Source: Enemella evansiae
GTDB taxonomy: Bacteria; Actinomycetota; Actinomycetes; Propionibacteriales; Propionibacteriaceae
Assembly (NCBI RefSeq): GCF_002250705.1
Contig: NZ_NMVP01000002.1
Coordinates: forward strand, 1 to 64,000
Direction: 5' to 3'
DNA: 64,000 nucleotides
Shown: one piece after another, positions 45,121 to 55,109 of the stretch
Position numbering within the stretch: the first letter of the stretch is position 1
Layout: each line of letters starts with the position of its first letter
Position numbers and translations under genes: made by a program
The notes under the pieces: generated by a model
Told to the model about the DNA's origin: nothing
What the model saw: only the letters and a program-made list of their open reading frames with translations
The model's database searches: none

Positions 45121-47886
45121 CCGGCGCAGCAGAGCACCTCGCACGCCAGCTCGTAATCGGTGCGCGAGATCCGTACCGCCAGATCGAGCCAGGCGTCGAT
45201 CTCGGCCTGCTCGTGCACGAACCGCAACGACCGCGGCCGGATCGGCCGGAGCCGGGCCAGAGTGGACAGCGTGGTGAACCCGAGCACCGAGGTGGTGTTC
45301 ACCACGATCCCCTTGTGGGCAAAGAGATCGACCAGCTTCGCGAACGCGTCGTTCTCGCGCAGGCTGGCCCCGAGCCGGGCCGGCAGGGTGTCGGTGATCT
45401 CCTCCAGCTGCGGATGCCGTCGATGCGGGCGGGGCGCACCTTCTGCAGGGCCACCTGGATGGTGTCCTGGTAACACATCCACAGGGCGATCCAGCGGGCC
45501 GCCTCGGTGGTCAGCCGGGCCGCGCCGTCCGGGTCGGTCTCATAGCCCTCGAGCCGGGCGACCCGGTCCAGGTAGCGGTCGGCGTACGCATTGTCCTGAT
45601 AGAGCGCGACCCGGGTGACGCCGCGGAGCAGCATCAGTTGCGCCGGTTCGGGGAAGGCCCGGGCGATCCGCTGGGCCTGGCTGCGCAGGTCGCTGCCGAC
45701 CAGCCGGGTCGGGTCGTCGGCGGCTATCCTGCGCAGCTCGGCATCCTGCTCGGCCTGTTTCTCGGCGGCCGACTTCGGACGCGTACCGAGGGTCAGGAAC
45801 ACCTTCTGCGATGAGGATTCCGTCGGTTGCTCGGCCGCGTGCACCTCGGCCTGCGCCAACTCGAAGCCGGCACCGAAGGCCTTCAGCGACGCCTCGACCC
45901 CCTTGCCGGTGTCGCGGATGGTCTGCTCGAACTGTTCGCGGCTGAAATCGAGCGCCCCGGACCCGGCCAGGGCGCCGAACAGCGAGGCGCTGATCACGCT
46001 GCGGGCCTTGCTGGCCAGGGTGTTGAAGTCGGCGGAGATGAGCCGTTTCGCGGCGCGCTCGGCCCCGGCGATCAGTTCGCCGGAATCCACCCGGGCATCG
46101 GCCGGCCCGGACTTCTCCGCGATCGAGTAGACCCGGTTGGTGGAGGCGATCAGGGTGGTCCGATCGGGGGTGACGAAGCCACGCTGCACGGCCCGGCCGG
46201 CCTCCATCAGTTCGGAGGCGATCACCACATCCACCTCACCGGGGGTGGGCATGGTGGAGAGAATCGGTTCGCTGCGGGCATGCTGCTCGGAATCGGTCCG
46301 CGGCGGATACAGCTCGATGTAGTAGACGGTGGCACCGGTGCGCTGGGCGACGCCGGCGACCGAGGTGTTCTGGGTGGTCCAACCGGCCGCGCGGGCGGTG
46401 TCGGCGATCCAGTTGGAGAGTACGCCGCCGCCCTCGCCGCCCATCGCGAGCACGGCGATCGTGATCGGGCGCCGGAGGGCGGCCCCGCCGGCCGACCCGA
46501 GCCCGTACCCCATGGTGGTCGCCCCGAGATGGAACGGTGCCCCGGAGCCGAACAGGTGACAGCCGATGTCGGCGGAGACGTGGTGCTTGCCGGTCTTCTG
46601 CTCGGCCAGGGTGAGTGCGGAGAAGATCGGCGCTCCGGGCAGCCGGTGCACAGCCCCGGAGGCCGGGGCTGGACCACCTCGGCGGAAACCCTGCTGTTGA
46701 AGGGACTTTCCGGATCGTCGACATCGCGCAGCAACGCCGGCCGGGTGCGAACCAGCTCCGGGGCGTACCGGTCGAGGAACGCCGCGACGCCGCGGGTGAC
46801 CACGGTCGGGGTGTAATCGCCGGCCTTCGCGAGCAGGTCCTTGCCGTGCAGCGCGGTGTCGACTCCGGCCCGCCGCAGCACCGCGTTGAGGTTCTGCTCG
46901 ATGTAGTCGGGCTGTCCCTCCTCGACCAGCAGCACCGCCTTCTTGCCCCGGCAGAACCGGATCACTTCCTCATCGATGACCGGGTAGGTCACGTTCATCA
47001 CATACAGCGGTACGTCGGTGTCACCGAATGCGTCGGAGCAGCCGAGCAGTTCCATGGATCGGTTGAGGGTGTTGTAGAGCCCGCCCTGGACGATGATCCC
47101 GACGTCGGCGGCATCCTCGGCGAGGAACTCGTTCAGCCCGTTCTCGGTGATGTAGCGCACCGCGGCCGGCCAGCGCTGGTCGACCTTCTCGATCTCGTGG
47201 GCGAAGCTCATCGGCGGCAGCACGATCCGCGACGGGTCGGTCTTCGGTGCCGACGCGGCCTCCTTCACCGTCATCACCGGACGGCGATTATCCTTGGCGG
47301 CAAAGGATCCGGTGAGATGACAGGACCGCAGCCGCAGCTCCAGCATCACCGGGGTGTTGGAGACCTCGGACAGTTCGAAGCCCTTCTCCACCGCGTCGAC
47401 GATCGCGGAGATGTTCGGCCGCGGGTCGAGCAGCCACAGCTGCGACTTCATCGCGAACGCGTGGCTGCGTTCCTGCATGATCGAGGAGCCCTCGCCGTAG
47501 TCCTCGCCGACGATGATCAGCGCCCCGCCCATCACCCCGCCGCTGGCCAGGTTGGCGAGCGCATCGGAGGCCACATTGGTACCGACGGTGGACTTGAAGG
47601 TGATCGCGCCCCGCAGCGGATAGTGCACCGAGGCGGCCAGCATCGCGGCGGCGGTGGCCTCGGAGGCGGAGTTCTCGAAATAGACGTCCAGCTCGCCGAG
47701 GATCTCCCGGGCATCGCCGAGCACATCCATCAGGTGCGAGATCGGCGCGCCCTGGTAGCCACCGACATAGGCGACCCCGGACTGCAGCAGGGCCTTGGTC
47801 ACCGCGAGGATGCCCTCCCCGTGGAAGTCCTCCCCGGCGCCCTTGCGCAGGTGCTTGACCTCGGTCGCGAAGGATCGCTCAGCCAT
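45105..47886 (-). pseudogene. indolepyruvate ferredoxin oxidoreductase-like fusion gene, broken
   Basis: The first 415 or so codons (from 47886) match the IorA-type alpha part. At about 46645 the frame breaks: CTGCPE needs one extra C to continue as RPIFSALTLAEQ. The reading then goes through SADIGCHLFGSGAPF and GYGLGSAGG straight into the gamma-type part PITIAVLAMGGEGGGVLSNW, so most of the thiamine-diphosphate and ferredoxin region (about 230 codons in relatives) is missing. A second frame break near 45430 separates it from HPQLEEITDTLPARLG and the C-terminus. Two breaks plus an internal deletion argue for a dead gene. Confidence 0.82.
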
Positions 47887-48092
47887 GACCCCTCCCCAGA
47901 TATGGCGTGCAGGAAACGTACGTCATCGAAGCAATCTAACCGAGGCGGTTGCCGACCGATAGCCCCGTGCCAGTCCTCGAACCCTGCTATCTGCTGGCAG
48001 TACCCAATCTGGACAAGGGAATCCCGGCCGCCGAACCCCGACGGAAGGCGGGCGGATGGCAGCGCGCATCGGCCATCCGCGAAGATGGCGGC

Positions 48093-50030
48093 ATGACCGA
48101 CCAGACGACCGAGCCGACCGACCAGACGGTGGAGCCGGAGGGTCGCACGCCCCGTCAGCTGACCCGCTACCTCTCCACCGAGGCGGGCAGCGCCGGCATC
48201 CTGCTGGCGGTCACGCTGATCGCGCTGATCTGGGCGAACTCGCCGTGGGGCGCCAGCTACGGCGAGCTCTGGCACACCGAGGGCACGGTGGCGCTCGGAC
48301 CGCTGGAACTGAAGATGAGCCTGCAGCACTGGGTGAACGACGGGCTGATGGTGCTGTTCTTCCTGGTCCTCGGCCTGGAGGTACGCCGGGAGCTCTCGAT
48401 GGGCGAGCTGACCGACCGGCGCCGGATCGCGGTACCGCTGGTGGCCGCCGGGATGGGCATCCTCATCCCCGCGCTGATCTTCCTGGCGCTCAACCCGAGC
48501 GGTGAGGCCGCCCGCGGCTGGGGTGCGGTGATCGGCACCGACACCGCGTTCATGCTGGGCGCGGTCGCACTGGCCGGTCCGCGCTGCCCGGCGCAGCTGC
48601 GGATCTTCCTGCTCACGCTGACGGTCTTCGACGACATCGCCGCGGTCTCGGTGATCGGCATCGCCTACGCCGAGAACATCAATTTCCTCGCGGTGGCGGT
48701 GATGATCGGCTGCCTGGTGGCGTTCGCGCTGCTCAGCCGGGCCGGCGTCTGGCGCACCTGGCCGTTCGGGGTGACGGTCTTCGTGCTCTGGCTGGCGACC
48801 CTGCTGTCCGGGCTGCATCCCTCGGTGGCGGGCATGCTCGCCGGGTTGATGATCCCCGCGCACGAGCCGACCCGCAGCGACGTGGACGATGCGACCAGCC
48901 TGTTCCGCGCGTTCCGGCAGTCCCCGCTGCCGGACTCCGGCCAGCAGGCCCAGCGTGGCCTGCAGCGGGTGGTGTCGGTCAACGAGCGGTGGCAGGTCGC
49001 GCTGCATCCGTGGACGAGCTACTTCATCGTGCCGCTGTTCGCGCTGGCCAACGCCGGCGTCGCGCTCGGCGGGGGCGTACTCACCAACGCGTTGACCTCG
49101 ACGCTCACCTGGGGTGTGGTGATCGGTCTGGTCGTCGGCAAGTTCCTCGGCATCGGCCTGGGGACCTTCCTGGCAACGAAACTGAAGCTCGGCAACCTGC
49201 CCGAGGGGGTCGGTTTCGGGCAGGTGCTCGGCGGTGCCGCGATGTCCGGTATCGGCTTCACCATGTCGCTGCTGATCATCGGTCTCGCCTTCGACGACCC
49301 CGCCCTGCAGACCGAGGCGACCGTCGGCGTACTGCTGGCCGCGGTGCTCGCCGCCATCGTCGGCTTCTCGACCTTCCAGATCGCCGCGCGGGTCTTCGGC
49401 CAGACCGAGGCGAGCCTGCCCTACCTCCTCTCCGAACCCGTCGAGATCGGCCGCGATCACTTCCGTGGCAACCCGGACGCCGAGCTGACGCTGGTGGAGT
49501 ACGCCGATTTCGAGTGCCCGTTCTGCGGGGAGGCGACCGGCATGCTGGAGGATCTCACCGAGCGCCTGGGCGTCCGCGGCCGCTACATCTACCGGCATCT
49601 GCCGCTCACCGATGTGCATCCGCACGCCTTCGCCGCCGCCGTGGCGTCCGAGGCGGCATCCCGACAGAACGCGTTCTGGCCGATGCACAACAAGCTGTTC
49701 GGCAACCAGGACCACCTGGAACGGGACGACCTCATCCGGTACGCCGAGGAGCTGGGTCTGGATGTGGACCGATTCGCCGCCGACCTCGACGACCCGGCCC
49801 TTGCCGACCGGGTGCGTGCGGACATGGAGACCGCCCACGACAGCGGCGCCCGCGGTACGCCGACCTTCTTCGTCGGCGAGCGTCGGCACCAGGGCCCCTA
49901 CGACGCCGCCCGGTTGGAGAGCGAACTGGTCGCCAGATTCGGCCGGCCGCCGTACCGCCGCGGCGAGATGACCAACGACGACGAACTCTCCGCCCAGGAG
50001 TCCGATCCCGAGCGGTTCAACGAGCCCTGA
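48093..50030 (+). CDS. nhaA: Na+/H+ antiporter NhaA fused to a thioredoxin/DsbA-like domain
   Basis: A 645-residue fusion. Residues about 20-430 are NhaA with around 12 membrane segments: HWVNDGLMVLFFLVLGLEVR, IGTDTAFMLGAVALAGPR and LTVFDDIAAVSVIGIAYAEN (the Asp pair for Na+/H+ binding). Residues about 445-620 are a DsbA-like domain with active site CPFC in DFECPFCGEATGML and the cis-Pro loop ARGTPTFFVGE. This arrangement is known in actinobacteria. The start at 48093 is chosen because the upstream frame is not NhaA-like. Confidence 0.92.
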   Translation: MTDQTTEPTDQTVEPEGRTPRQLTRYLSTEAGSAGILLAVTLIALIWANSPWGASYGELWHTEGTVALGPLELKMSLQHWVNDGLMVLFFLVLGLEVRRELSMGELTDRRRIAVPLVAAGMGILIPALIFLALNPSGEAARGWGAVIGTDTAFMLGAVALAGPRCPAQLRIFLLTLTVFDDIAAVSVIGIAYAENINFLAVAVMIGCLVAFALLSRAGVWRTWPFGVTVFVLWLATLLSGLHPSVAGMLAGLMIPAHEPTRSDVDDATSLFRAFRQSPLPDSGQQAQRGLQRVVSVNERWQVALHPWTSYFIVPLFALANAGVALGGGVLTNALTSTLTWGVVIGLVVGKFLGIGLGTFLATKLKLGNLPEGVGFGQVLGGAAMSGIGFTMSLLIIGLAFDDPALQTEATVGVLLAAVLAAIVGFSTFQIAARVFGQTEASLPYLLSEPVEIGRDHFRGNPDAELTLVEYADFECPFCGEATGMLEDLTERLGVRGRYIYRHLPLTDVHPHAFAAAVASEAASRQNAFWPMHNKLFGNQDHLERDDLIRYAEELGLDVDRFAADLDDPALADRVRADMETAHDSGARGTPTFFVGERRHQGPYDAARLESELVARFGRPPYRRGEMTNDDELSAQESDPERFNEP

Positions 50031-50043
50031 GCCGCAGGCTCAG
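50027..50043. terminator. hairpin containing both convergent stop codons
   Basis: CTGAGCC (50027-50033), loop GCA, GGCTCAG (50037-50043). The nhaA TGA is in the left arm and the RidA TGA in the right arm. Likely a two-way terminator. Confidence 0.55.
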
Positions 50044-50459
50044 CGAGCGGCGCCGGAGCCGATCACCGCGACGCCCTTGATCTCGATCAGGGCCTCCGGC
50101 TGCCAGAGCCGGGTGATGCCGATCCCGGCCATCGCCGGGTACTGAGAGCCCGCCATCTCGCGCCAGAGCCGCCCGATCTCGCGGCCGTTGGCCAGGTAGT
50201 CGTCCACGTCGGTGAGATAGATGGTCACATCGACCAGATCGTTCGGTTCGCCGCCGGCCTCGCGCAGCGTGGTGAGCACATTGCCGAAGGCCTGCTTGAA
50301 CTGCTCCACGATGCCACCGGGCACGATGTTCATGTCGGCGTCCAGCGCGGTCTGGCCGGCCAGATAGACGGTGTCGCCGACCTTGGTGCCGTGCGCGAAC
50401 CCCGACGGCTTGGGCAGGCTCGCGGGGTTGACGGTTTCCTTGCTGGGCACGTTCGACAC
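50040..50459 (-). CDS. RidA family deaminase
   Basis: A 139-residue RidA/YjgF protein. TVYLAGQTALDADMNIVPGG, the DLVDVTIYLTD strand and IEIKGVAVIG at the end are family segments; the Arg in GITRLWQPEALIEI sits in the active-site pocket. RidA hydrolyses reactive enamine/imine intermediates. It may instead be an aromatic-pathway RidA relative. Confidence 0.88.
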   Translation of the reverse strand: MSNVPSKETVNPASLPKPSGFAHGTKVGDTVYLAGQTALDADMNIVPGGIVEQFKQAFGNVLTTLREAGGEPNDLVDVTIYLTDVDDYLANGREIGRLWREMAGSQYPAMAGIGITRLWQPEALIEIKGVAVIGSGAAR

Positions 50460-50508
50460 GGGTTCTCCTCACCTGGCCGTACCCCTGTTCAGGGCCGGAT
50501 GAAGGTGA

Positions 50509-50514
50509 TAATAT
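50509..50514 (+). promoter_or_regulatory. -10 box of the cupin gene
   Basis: TAATAT, one of the best -10 boxes in the window, with a weak -35 (TGTTCA) 17 bases upstream. An ATG lies five bases after it (50520), and a second one with a ribosome site at 50562. Confidence 0.55.
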
Positions 50515-50561
50515 GACCGATGCATGACGATCGCAACACATCCGCTACATCGGGAGGTTCC

Positions 50562-50972
50562 ATGCCCGCCATCACACCGCACGCCGATGACCTGAATTCC
50601 CTCCCTCCGTTGGCATCCCGGTATGTCGACGTCGAGTCGCTGCCGTGGCAGCCGACCGCCTCGGAGGGCATCACCATGAAGGTGCTGCTGTCGGAGCCGG
50701 AGACCGGCCTGCTCACCGCGCTGTTCAAGTGGGAGCCGGGGGCGGTGCTCTACAAGCACGAGCACGTGGAGATCGAGCAGACCTACGTGCTCGAGGGCAG
50801 CATCGTGGACGCCGAGGGCGAGGCCACGGTCGGGAACTTCACCTGGCGGCCGAAGGGCAACCAGCACAAGGCGCACTCCCCCAACGGCGCACTGGTGCTG
50901 AGCTGCTTCCTCAAGCCGAACAAGTTCCTCGAGGGCCCCTCGGCCGGCAAGGAACTGCTGCCGGAGGAGTGA
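50562..50972 (+). CDS. cupin-domain protein
   Basis: A 136-residue single cupin. YKHEHVEIEQTYVLEGSI is the first metal motif and FTWRPKGNQHKAHSP the second. It resembles the ChrR/anti-sigma-like or dioxygenase-like cupins; the reaction is unknown. GGGAGG lies four bases before the ATG at 50562, while a start at 50520 directly after a good -10 box would add 14 residues. Confidence 0.8.
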   Translation: MPAITPHADDLNSLPPLASRYVDVESLPWQPTASEGITMKVLLSEPETGLLTALFKWEPGAVLYKHEHVEIEQTYVLEGSIVDAEGEATVGNFTWRPKGNQHKAHSPNGALVLSCFLKPNKFLEGPSAGKELLPEE

Positions 50973-50981
50973 GCGGGCCCC

Positions 50982-51842
50982 TCAGGCCGCTTCGGGGACG
51001 AGTACGCCGCGGGCGTGCCGTTCGGCGAGCGGCGCCAGGGTGTCGTTCAGCTCGGCGAACAGATCGGCGGCCGCCTGCCCGGGCCACGGCTCGGGCAGGT
51101 AGGCCAGCGGCAGCCCCGGATCCAGATAGGGCAACCGGCGCCACTGGGTGATCAGCGGCAGATAGTCGCGGAAGGCCTCCCGGGCCAGCTCGCCGCCGGC
51201 CCCGGAACGCCCACGCCAGCGCCGCCGGACCGGTTCCCAGCGCTGCAGGAATTCCTCGTACAGCAGGGAAAGCGCGGGCAGGTCCCACCACTTCGCGACC
51301 TTGTCGGCGAGGTCGACCGGGCCGAGCGCGGCGCCGGAGAAGAAGTCGACGTAGCTCGCCAGCTGCTCCCGTTCCAGCTCGGCCAGCGTGGACTCGAACA
51401 ACCATCCCGGTGCGATCCACAGCCCCGGGGTCACCGAGCCGAAGCCCCGCTTGGTGAACATCGTCCGGATCCGGTGCCGCAGATGGCGTTGCGCCTCCGG
51501 CACGGTGAACGCGGCCAGCATCCACGGCTCGTCGACCCTCGCCCGGCGGGGATCGAAGATCCGTCGGTCGCCCTCGGCGAAGACCTCCTGCAGGGCTGGT
51601 ACCAGGGCGTACCCGGCCTGGCCACCCGGCCGGGTACTGGTCAGCACCCCGCGCTTCTTCAACCGGGACACCGACGAGCGCACCGCGGCGGACTCCGCGC
51701 CCAGATCCCCGAGCAGCTGGATGAGCCCGGAGACCGCGATGCTGCCCCCGTTGCTGCGGCCGTAGAGCCCGAAGATGCTGACGATCAGCTGCTGATGGCG
51801 GGGCAGTCCCTCCAACCGGTCACCGTCCTGCTGCACGCTCAT
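50982..51842 (-). CDS. PaaX family transcription regulator
   Basis: A 286-residue PaaX-type repressor. The N-terminal winged helix is in VSGLIQLLGDLGAESAAVRSS followed by VSRLKKRGVLTS; a central domain and the C-terminal YLPLITQWRRLPYLDPGLP segment match the PaaX C-domain. PaaX usually binds an aryl-CoA. It lies downstream of the catabolic operon on the same strand and may control that operon or the neighbouring aromatic genes. Confidence 0.9.
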   Translation of the reverse strand: MSVQQDGDRLEGLPRHQQLIVSIFGLYGRSNGGSIAVSGLIQLLGDLGAESAAVRSSVSRLKKRGVLTSTRPGGQAGYALVPALQEVFAEGDRRIFDPRRARVDEPWMLAAFTVPEAQRHLRHRIRTMFTKRGFGSVTPGLWIAPGWLFESTLAELEREQLASYVDFFSGAALGPVDLADKVAKWWDLPALSLLYEEFLQRWEPVRRRWRGRSGAGGELAREAFRDYLPLITQWRRLPYLDPGLPLAYLPEPWPGQAAADLFAELNDTLAPLAERHARGVLVPEAA

Positions 51843-51851
51843 CGGCGCAGA

Positions 51852-53498
51852 CTATCGCCCCAGCCGCCGGCGGAGCCGCTGCAGCCGCGGTGCGTCCCCG
51901 GCGAGCAACTGCTGGGCAGCCAGGTGCCCCGAACCGCCGCCCAGACCGGGCCCCGGGTGGGTGCTGGCGCCGATGTGCCACAGCCCCGGAACGACCGTGC
52001 GGTGCCGGCCGGTCGCGGGCCCGGGCCGCCAGAGCAGGTTCTGGTGCAGCTCCGCCGAACCGCTGTAGGGGTCGCCGTGCTGGGCGTTCGGGTTCCACCA
52101 GGTCAGATCGGGCGGGGCCAGCGCGTGCACCTCCCGGACGCTGTCGCGCACCCCTGGGGCGTACTCCTCGAGCTGGCGAAGCACCCGGTCCAGGAAACCC
52201 GCGCAGAGCTCGGGGGCCCAGCCACCGGTGGTGTCCAGCTCCCCGGCCGCATCCCCGCCGGGGGCGTACGGGACCTCCTGGAGCTGCAGCCACAACTGCC
52301 CGCGACCGGTGGGGACCCGGGTCTCATCGAGCAGGAACTGCTGGCCGACGACCACCGTGGGCCGGCGCGGCAGCAGCCCCGCGCTCGCCTCGGCGCAGGC
52401 GATCCCGGTCGATGCCGAACCCGAGGAGAGATGCACCAGCGGTACGCCGGCGAGTTCGCCGGCCTGCCACTGCAGCGGCCGGTCCAGCGAGAGGTGCACC
52501 TGCATGGCGCCGCGGCCGTAGCGGTAGGCCTGCGCCTCGGCACGCTGCCTCGGTGGCGCATCGGGCAGCAGCTCCTGCCAGAGCGCCTGCGGGGTCACCG
52601 AGCACAACACCGCCCGCTCCGCCCGCAGCCGCTGCCCATCGTCGGCGACCACCCCCACGGTGCGCCCGTCCTCGACGATCAACCGTTCCACCCGGCGACC
52701 GGTCAGCACCGTCACCCCGCGTTCGGCGAGCAGCCTCTCGAAGGCCGCCACGAACTCCCCCGCACCCCCGGTGACCACCGGCAGTCCGGCGCCGTGCATG
52801 GTGGCCGCGAACAACGGCACCATCAACCCACCGCTGGCGGCATCCGGGTTCAGCCCACCGTGCAGCAGCCAGGGCACCCAGAGCTGGTCCACCTCACCGC
52901 CGGTGAACATGCGCGCACACCAGGCCCGGCCCGACATCGCGGTGTCCCGGGCCCAACCCTCGACCCGGGCGAGGCCGCCGCGGCGCAGCAGCCGCCAGAG
53001 CGGGCCCGCGGCGGCGGGGGAACGCAGCTCGGTGCCCAGCAGCTCACCGATCACGTCGAGATCGGCGCCGAGCCGCTCCAGTGCCTTCAGGTACGCCGAC
53101 CGGTCCGCCTCGGCGGCGAAGCCGGCCGCGGTCTGCTCCGGGTCGCGGTGGGCGACGACCACCGAGTCCGGACCGACCGAGGCCGTCAACGGACCGTCGG
53201 TGTTGCGATAGCTGAGCCCGTGCCGGGCCAGGTCCGCACCCAGTTCGGCATAGGCGCCGCCGGTGTGGAAGAGCGGATGCCAGCTGGAGAAGGTGTCGTG
53301 GATGAAGCCCGGCTCGGTCAGCTCGGCGGAGGCGATGAAACCGCCGATCCGCTCGTGCTCGTCGATCAGGCAGACCCGCCAACCGGCACCGGCCAGTTCC
53401 GCGGCGGCCACCATGCCGTTGATGCCGGCACCGACGACGATCGCGTCGTGGTCCGCAGCCCGGGTCCGCTCCTGCTGGATCTGGCCGTTCTGGGTCAT
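51852..53498 (-). CDS. phytoene-desaturase-like FAD-dependent oxidoreductase
   Basis: A 548-residue amine-oxidase/phytoene-desaturase superfamily protein. DAIVVGAGINGMVAAAEL is the FAD motif and the C-terminal GLWHIGASTHPGPGLGGGSG is the usual second FAD contact. Proteins of this kind outside carotenoid operons oxidise a variety of lipophilic substrates. Its start overlaps the stop of the flavin monooxygenase gene by four bases. No carotenoid gene is nearby, so carotenoid synthesis is unlikely. Confidence 0.85.
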   Translation of the reverse strand: MTQNGQIQQERTRAADHDAIVVGAGINGMVAAAELAGAGWRVCLIDEHERIGGFIASAELTEPGFIHDTFSSWHPLFHTGGAYAELGADLARHGLSYRNTDGPLTASVGPDSVVVAHRDPEQTAAGFAAEADRSAYLKALERLGADLDVIGELLGTELRSPAAAGPLWRLLRRGGLARVEGWARDTAMSGRAWCARMFTGGEVDQLWVPWLLHGGLNPDAASGGLMVPLFAATMHGAGLPVVTGGAGEFVAAFERLLAERGVTVLTGRRVERLIVEDGRTVGVVADDGQRLRAERAVLCSVTPQALWQELLPDAPPRQRAEAQAYRYGRGAMQVHLSLDRPLQWQAGELAGVPLVHLSSGSASTGIACAEASAGLLPRRPTVVVGQQFLLDETRVPTGRGQLWLQLQEVPYAPGGDAAGELDTTGGWAPELCAGFLDRVLRQLEEYAPGVRDSVREVHALAPPDLTWWNPNAQHGDPYSGSAELHQNLLWRPGPATGRHRTVVPGLWHIGASTHPGPGLGGGSGHLAAQQLLAGDAPRLQRLRRRLGR

Positions 53499-55090
53499 TG
53501 CCTCCCCGCTCCGGCGGTCTGGCGCGTCGCTGCCGCCTGGTCACCGGGCCGGTCCGATGCACCGGCCGGTTCCAGTTTCGCACCGGCACGGCGTGCGTGG
53601 CGAGCGATCAGGCGCTGCGGGATGTCGCGGTAGTCGCTGGCTGCCGGCGGTCGCAGCCACTGCCCGACCCGGACCGCAGGGGTGACGTCGAGACCGATAT
53701 CGGAGAGGATCTCGTCCACGTTGTGCATCGAGAACGGGATGATGTTGGTGCCACGGGCGTGATGACCCTCGGTGCGTTCGGCCATCCAGCGCAACCGCTC
53801 GGTGACCAGCCGGCGCCGCTCGGCCACCGGCGGCAGCTCCAGTTCACCCATCAGGTGGGCGCCGATCCAGATCGCCGCGGCCTCGGCCGAGAGCGGGGAG
53901 AAGAACGAGGAGTTGTAACCACAGAAGGCGATTCCGGGCACCTCGTGCGGCAGGATCTGGCGGTAGAGCTCGAAGTTGCCCCGGTCGTCGGTGATCCGCT
54001 GCTGCAGGTCCGAGGACAGGAACGGCACCTCCTGGCGGAAGCCGGTGGCGCAGACGATCACCTCGGCGGGCACGGTCTCACCGGTGCTGAGGGTCGCGGC
54101 GGGCATCCCGTCGTCGACGGTGAGGGCGGTGATGGTGGCGTCCCGCACCACTCGCAGGTCACCGGATTCGACTTTCTCATAGAAACCCTCGGTGACCAGG
54201 GAGACGGTCGAGCGGGCGATCCGTTCGAAGGAGCCCTCGGGGACCAACCCGAGTCGGCGCAGCTTGAGCTGTCTGGTGGCGACCTGTTGGACGCTGCCGA
54301 GCATCGAGGTGGTGACCGGTTTTCCCCTGCCGTGCATGAATTTCTCGATCCCGCGCAGGTGCTGGTACTCGAACAGCGCCTCACCGAGCCGGGTGAGCAT
54401 CAGGTGCTTGAAGTTGAGGACGCCCATCAGCATCCGGGGCATCTTCCACAGCAACTGCCGGGCGACCACGGTGGTGGTCGCCGCACCCTCCGACAGCGAG
54501 ACCGCGACATCGCAGGCCGATTTGCCATAGCCGACGACGACCAGGTCACGGCCGCGCACCTCGTCGACCGACTGCACCTCGCTGGGTGCGCAGACCCGCC
54601 CACCCGCGGCCTCGAATTCGGTACGCCCCGGCCAGTCGGGGATGGCGGGGGTGGAGAAGATCCCGTTGGCGACCACCACGAAGTCGAAGTCCTCGCTGGT
54701 CTCTGCGCCGTCGTGGCGGGTGGTGATTCGCCAGCGGGTGTCACCGGGTCGGCGCTGGCTCGACCCGGGTTCGGATTCCTCGACCGAGACCACCTCGGTG
54801 GCGAGCCGCAGGTGCGGTCGCAGACCGAACAGGGTGGCGTACCCCTCGAGATAGGCCTGCACCTGGGCGCCGCTGGGCCATTCGGGATACGAGTCCGGCA
54901 TCGGCAGGTCGGAGAGGTAGTAGGTGTCCTTGTTGTTCTGTGTGCACAGGCCGGGATAGCGGCGGGTGCGGCTCCACACGCCACCGACGTCCGGGCACTT
55001 CTCGAAGACGGTGACCTGGTGGCCGAAGTCGCGCAGGTGTTTGGCGGCGGCCAGGCCGGCGAATCCGGCTCCGATGATGGCGATCAACAT
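53495..55090 (-). CDS. flavin-containing monooxygenase-like protein
   Basis: A 531-residue class B flavin monooxygenase. IAIIGAGFAGLAAAKHL is the FAD motif, DVGGVWSRTRRYPGL the GGxW motif and VVVGYGKSACDVAVSL the NADPH motif; VIVCATGFR is the ATG motif. The fingerprint FxGxxxHxxx region reads GRVCAPSEV, where the usual His is Ala. The start at 55090 begins at the FAD motif; a long upstream extension is not family-like. It may be a Baeyer-Villiger or N-oxidising enzyme. Confidence 0.87.
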   Translation of the reverse strand: MLIAIIGAGFAGLAAAKHLRDFGHQVTVFEKCPDVGGVWSRTRRYPGLCTQNNKDTYYLSDLPMPDSYPEWPSGAQVQAYLEGYATLFGLRPHLRLATEVVSVEESEPGSSQRRPGDTRWRITTRHDGAETSEDFDFVVVANGIFSTPAIPDWPGRTEFEAAGGRVCAPSEVQSVDEVRGRDLVVVGYGKSACDVAVSLSEGAATTTVVARQLLWKMPRMLMGVLNFKHLMLTRLGEALFEYQHLRGIEKFMHGRGKPVTTSMLGSVQQVATRQLKLRRLGLVPEGSFERIARSTVSLVTEGFYEKVESGDLRVVRDATITALTVDDGMPAATLSTGETVPAEVIVCATGFRQEVPFLSSDLQQRITDDRGNFELYRQILPHEVPGIAFCGYNSSFFSPLSAEAAAIWIGAHLMGELELPPVAERRRLVTERLRWMAERTEGHHARGTNIIPFSMHNVDEILSDIGLDVTPAVRVGQWLRPPAASDYRDIPQRLIARHARRAGAKLEPAGASDRPGDQAAATRQTAGAGRQ

Positions 55091-55109
55091 GTCGTCCTCG
55101 TCTCGGTGA

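Noticed and set aside
51852..53498. Carotenoid phytoene desaturase.
   Set aside because: No crtB, crtE or lycopene cyclase nearby; operon partners are catabolic.
51015..53633. An 872-codon plus-strand frame.
   Set aside because: Shadow of PaaX and the desaturase-like oxidase; composition is Pro/Gln/Arg-rich with no domain.
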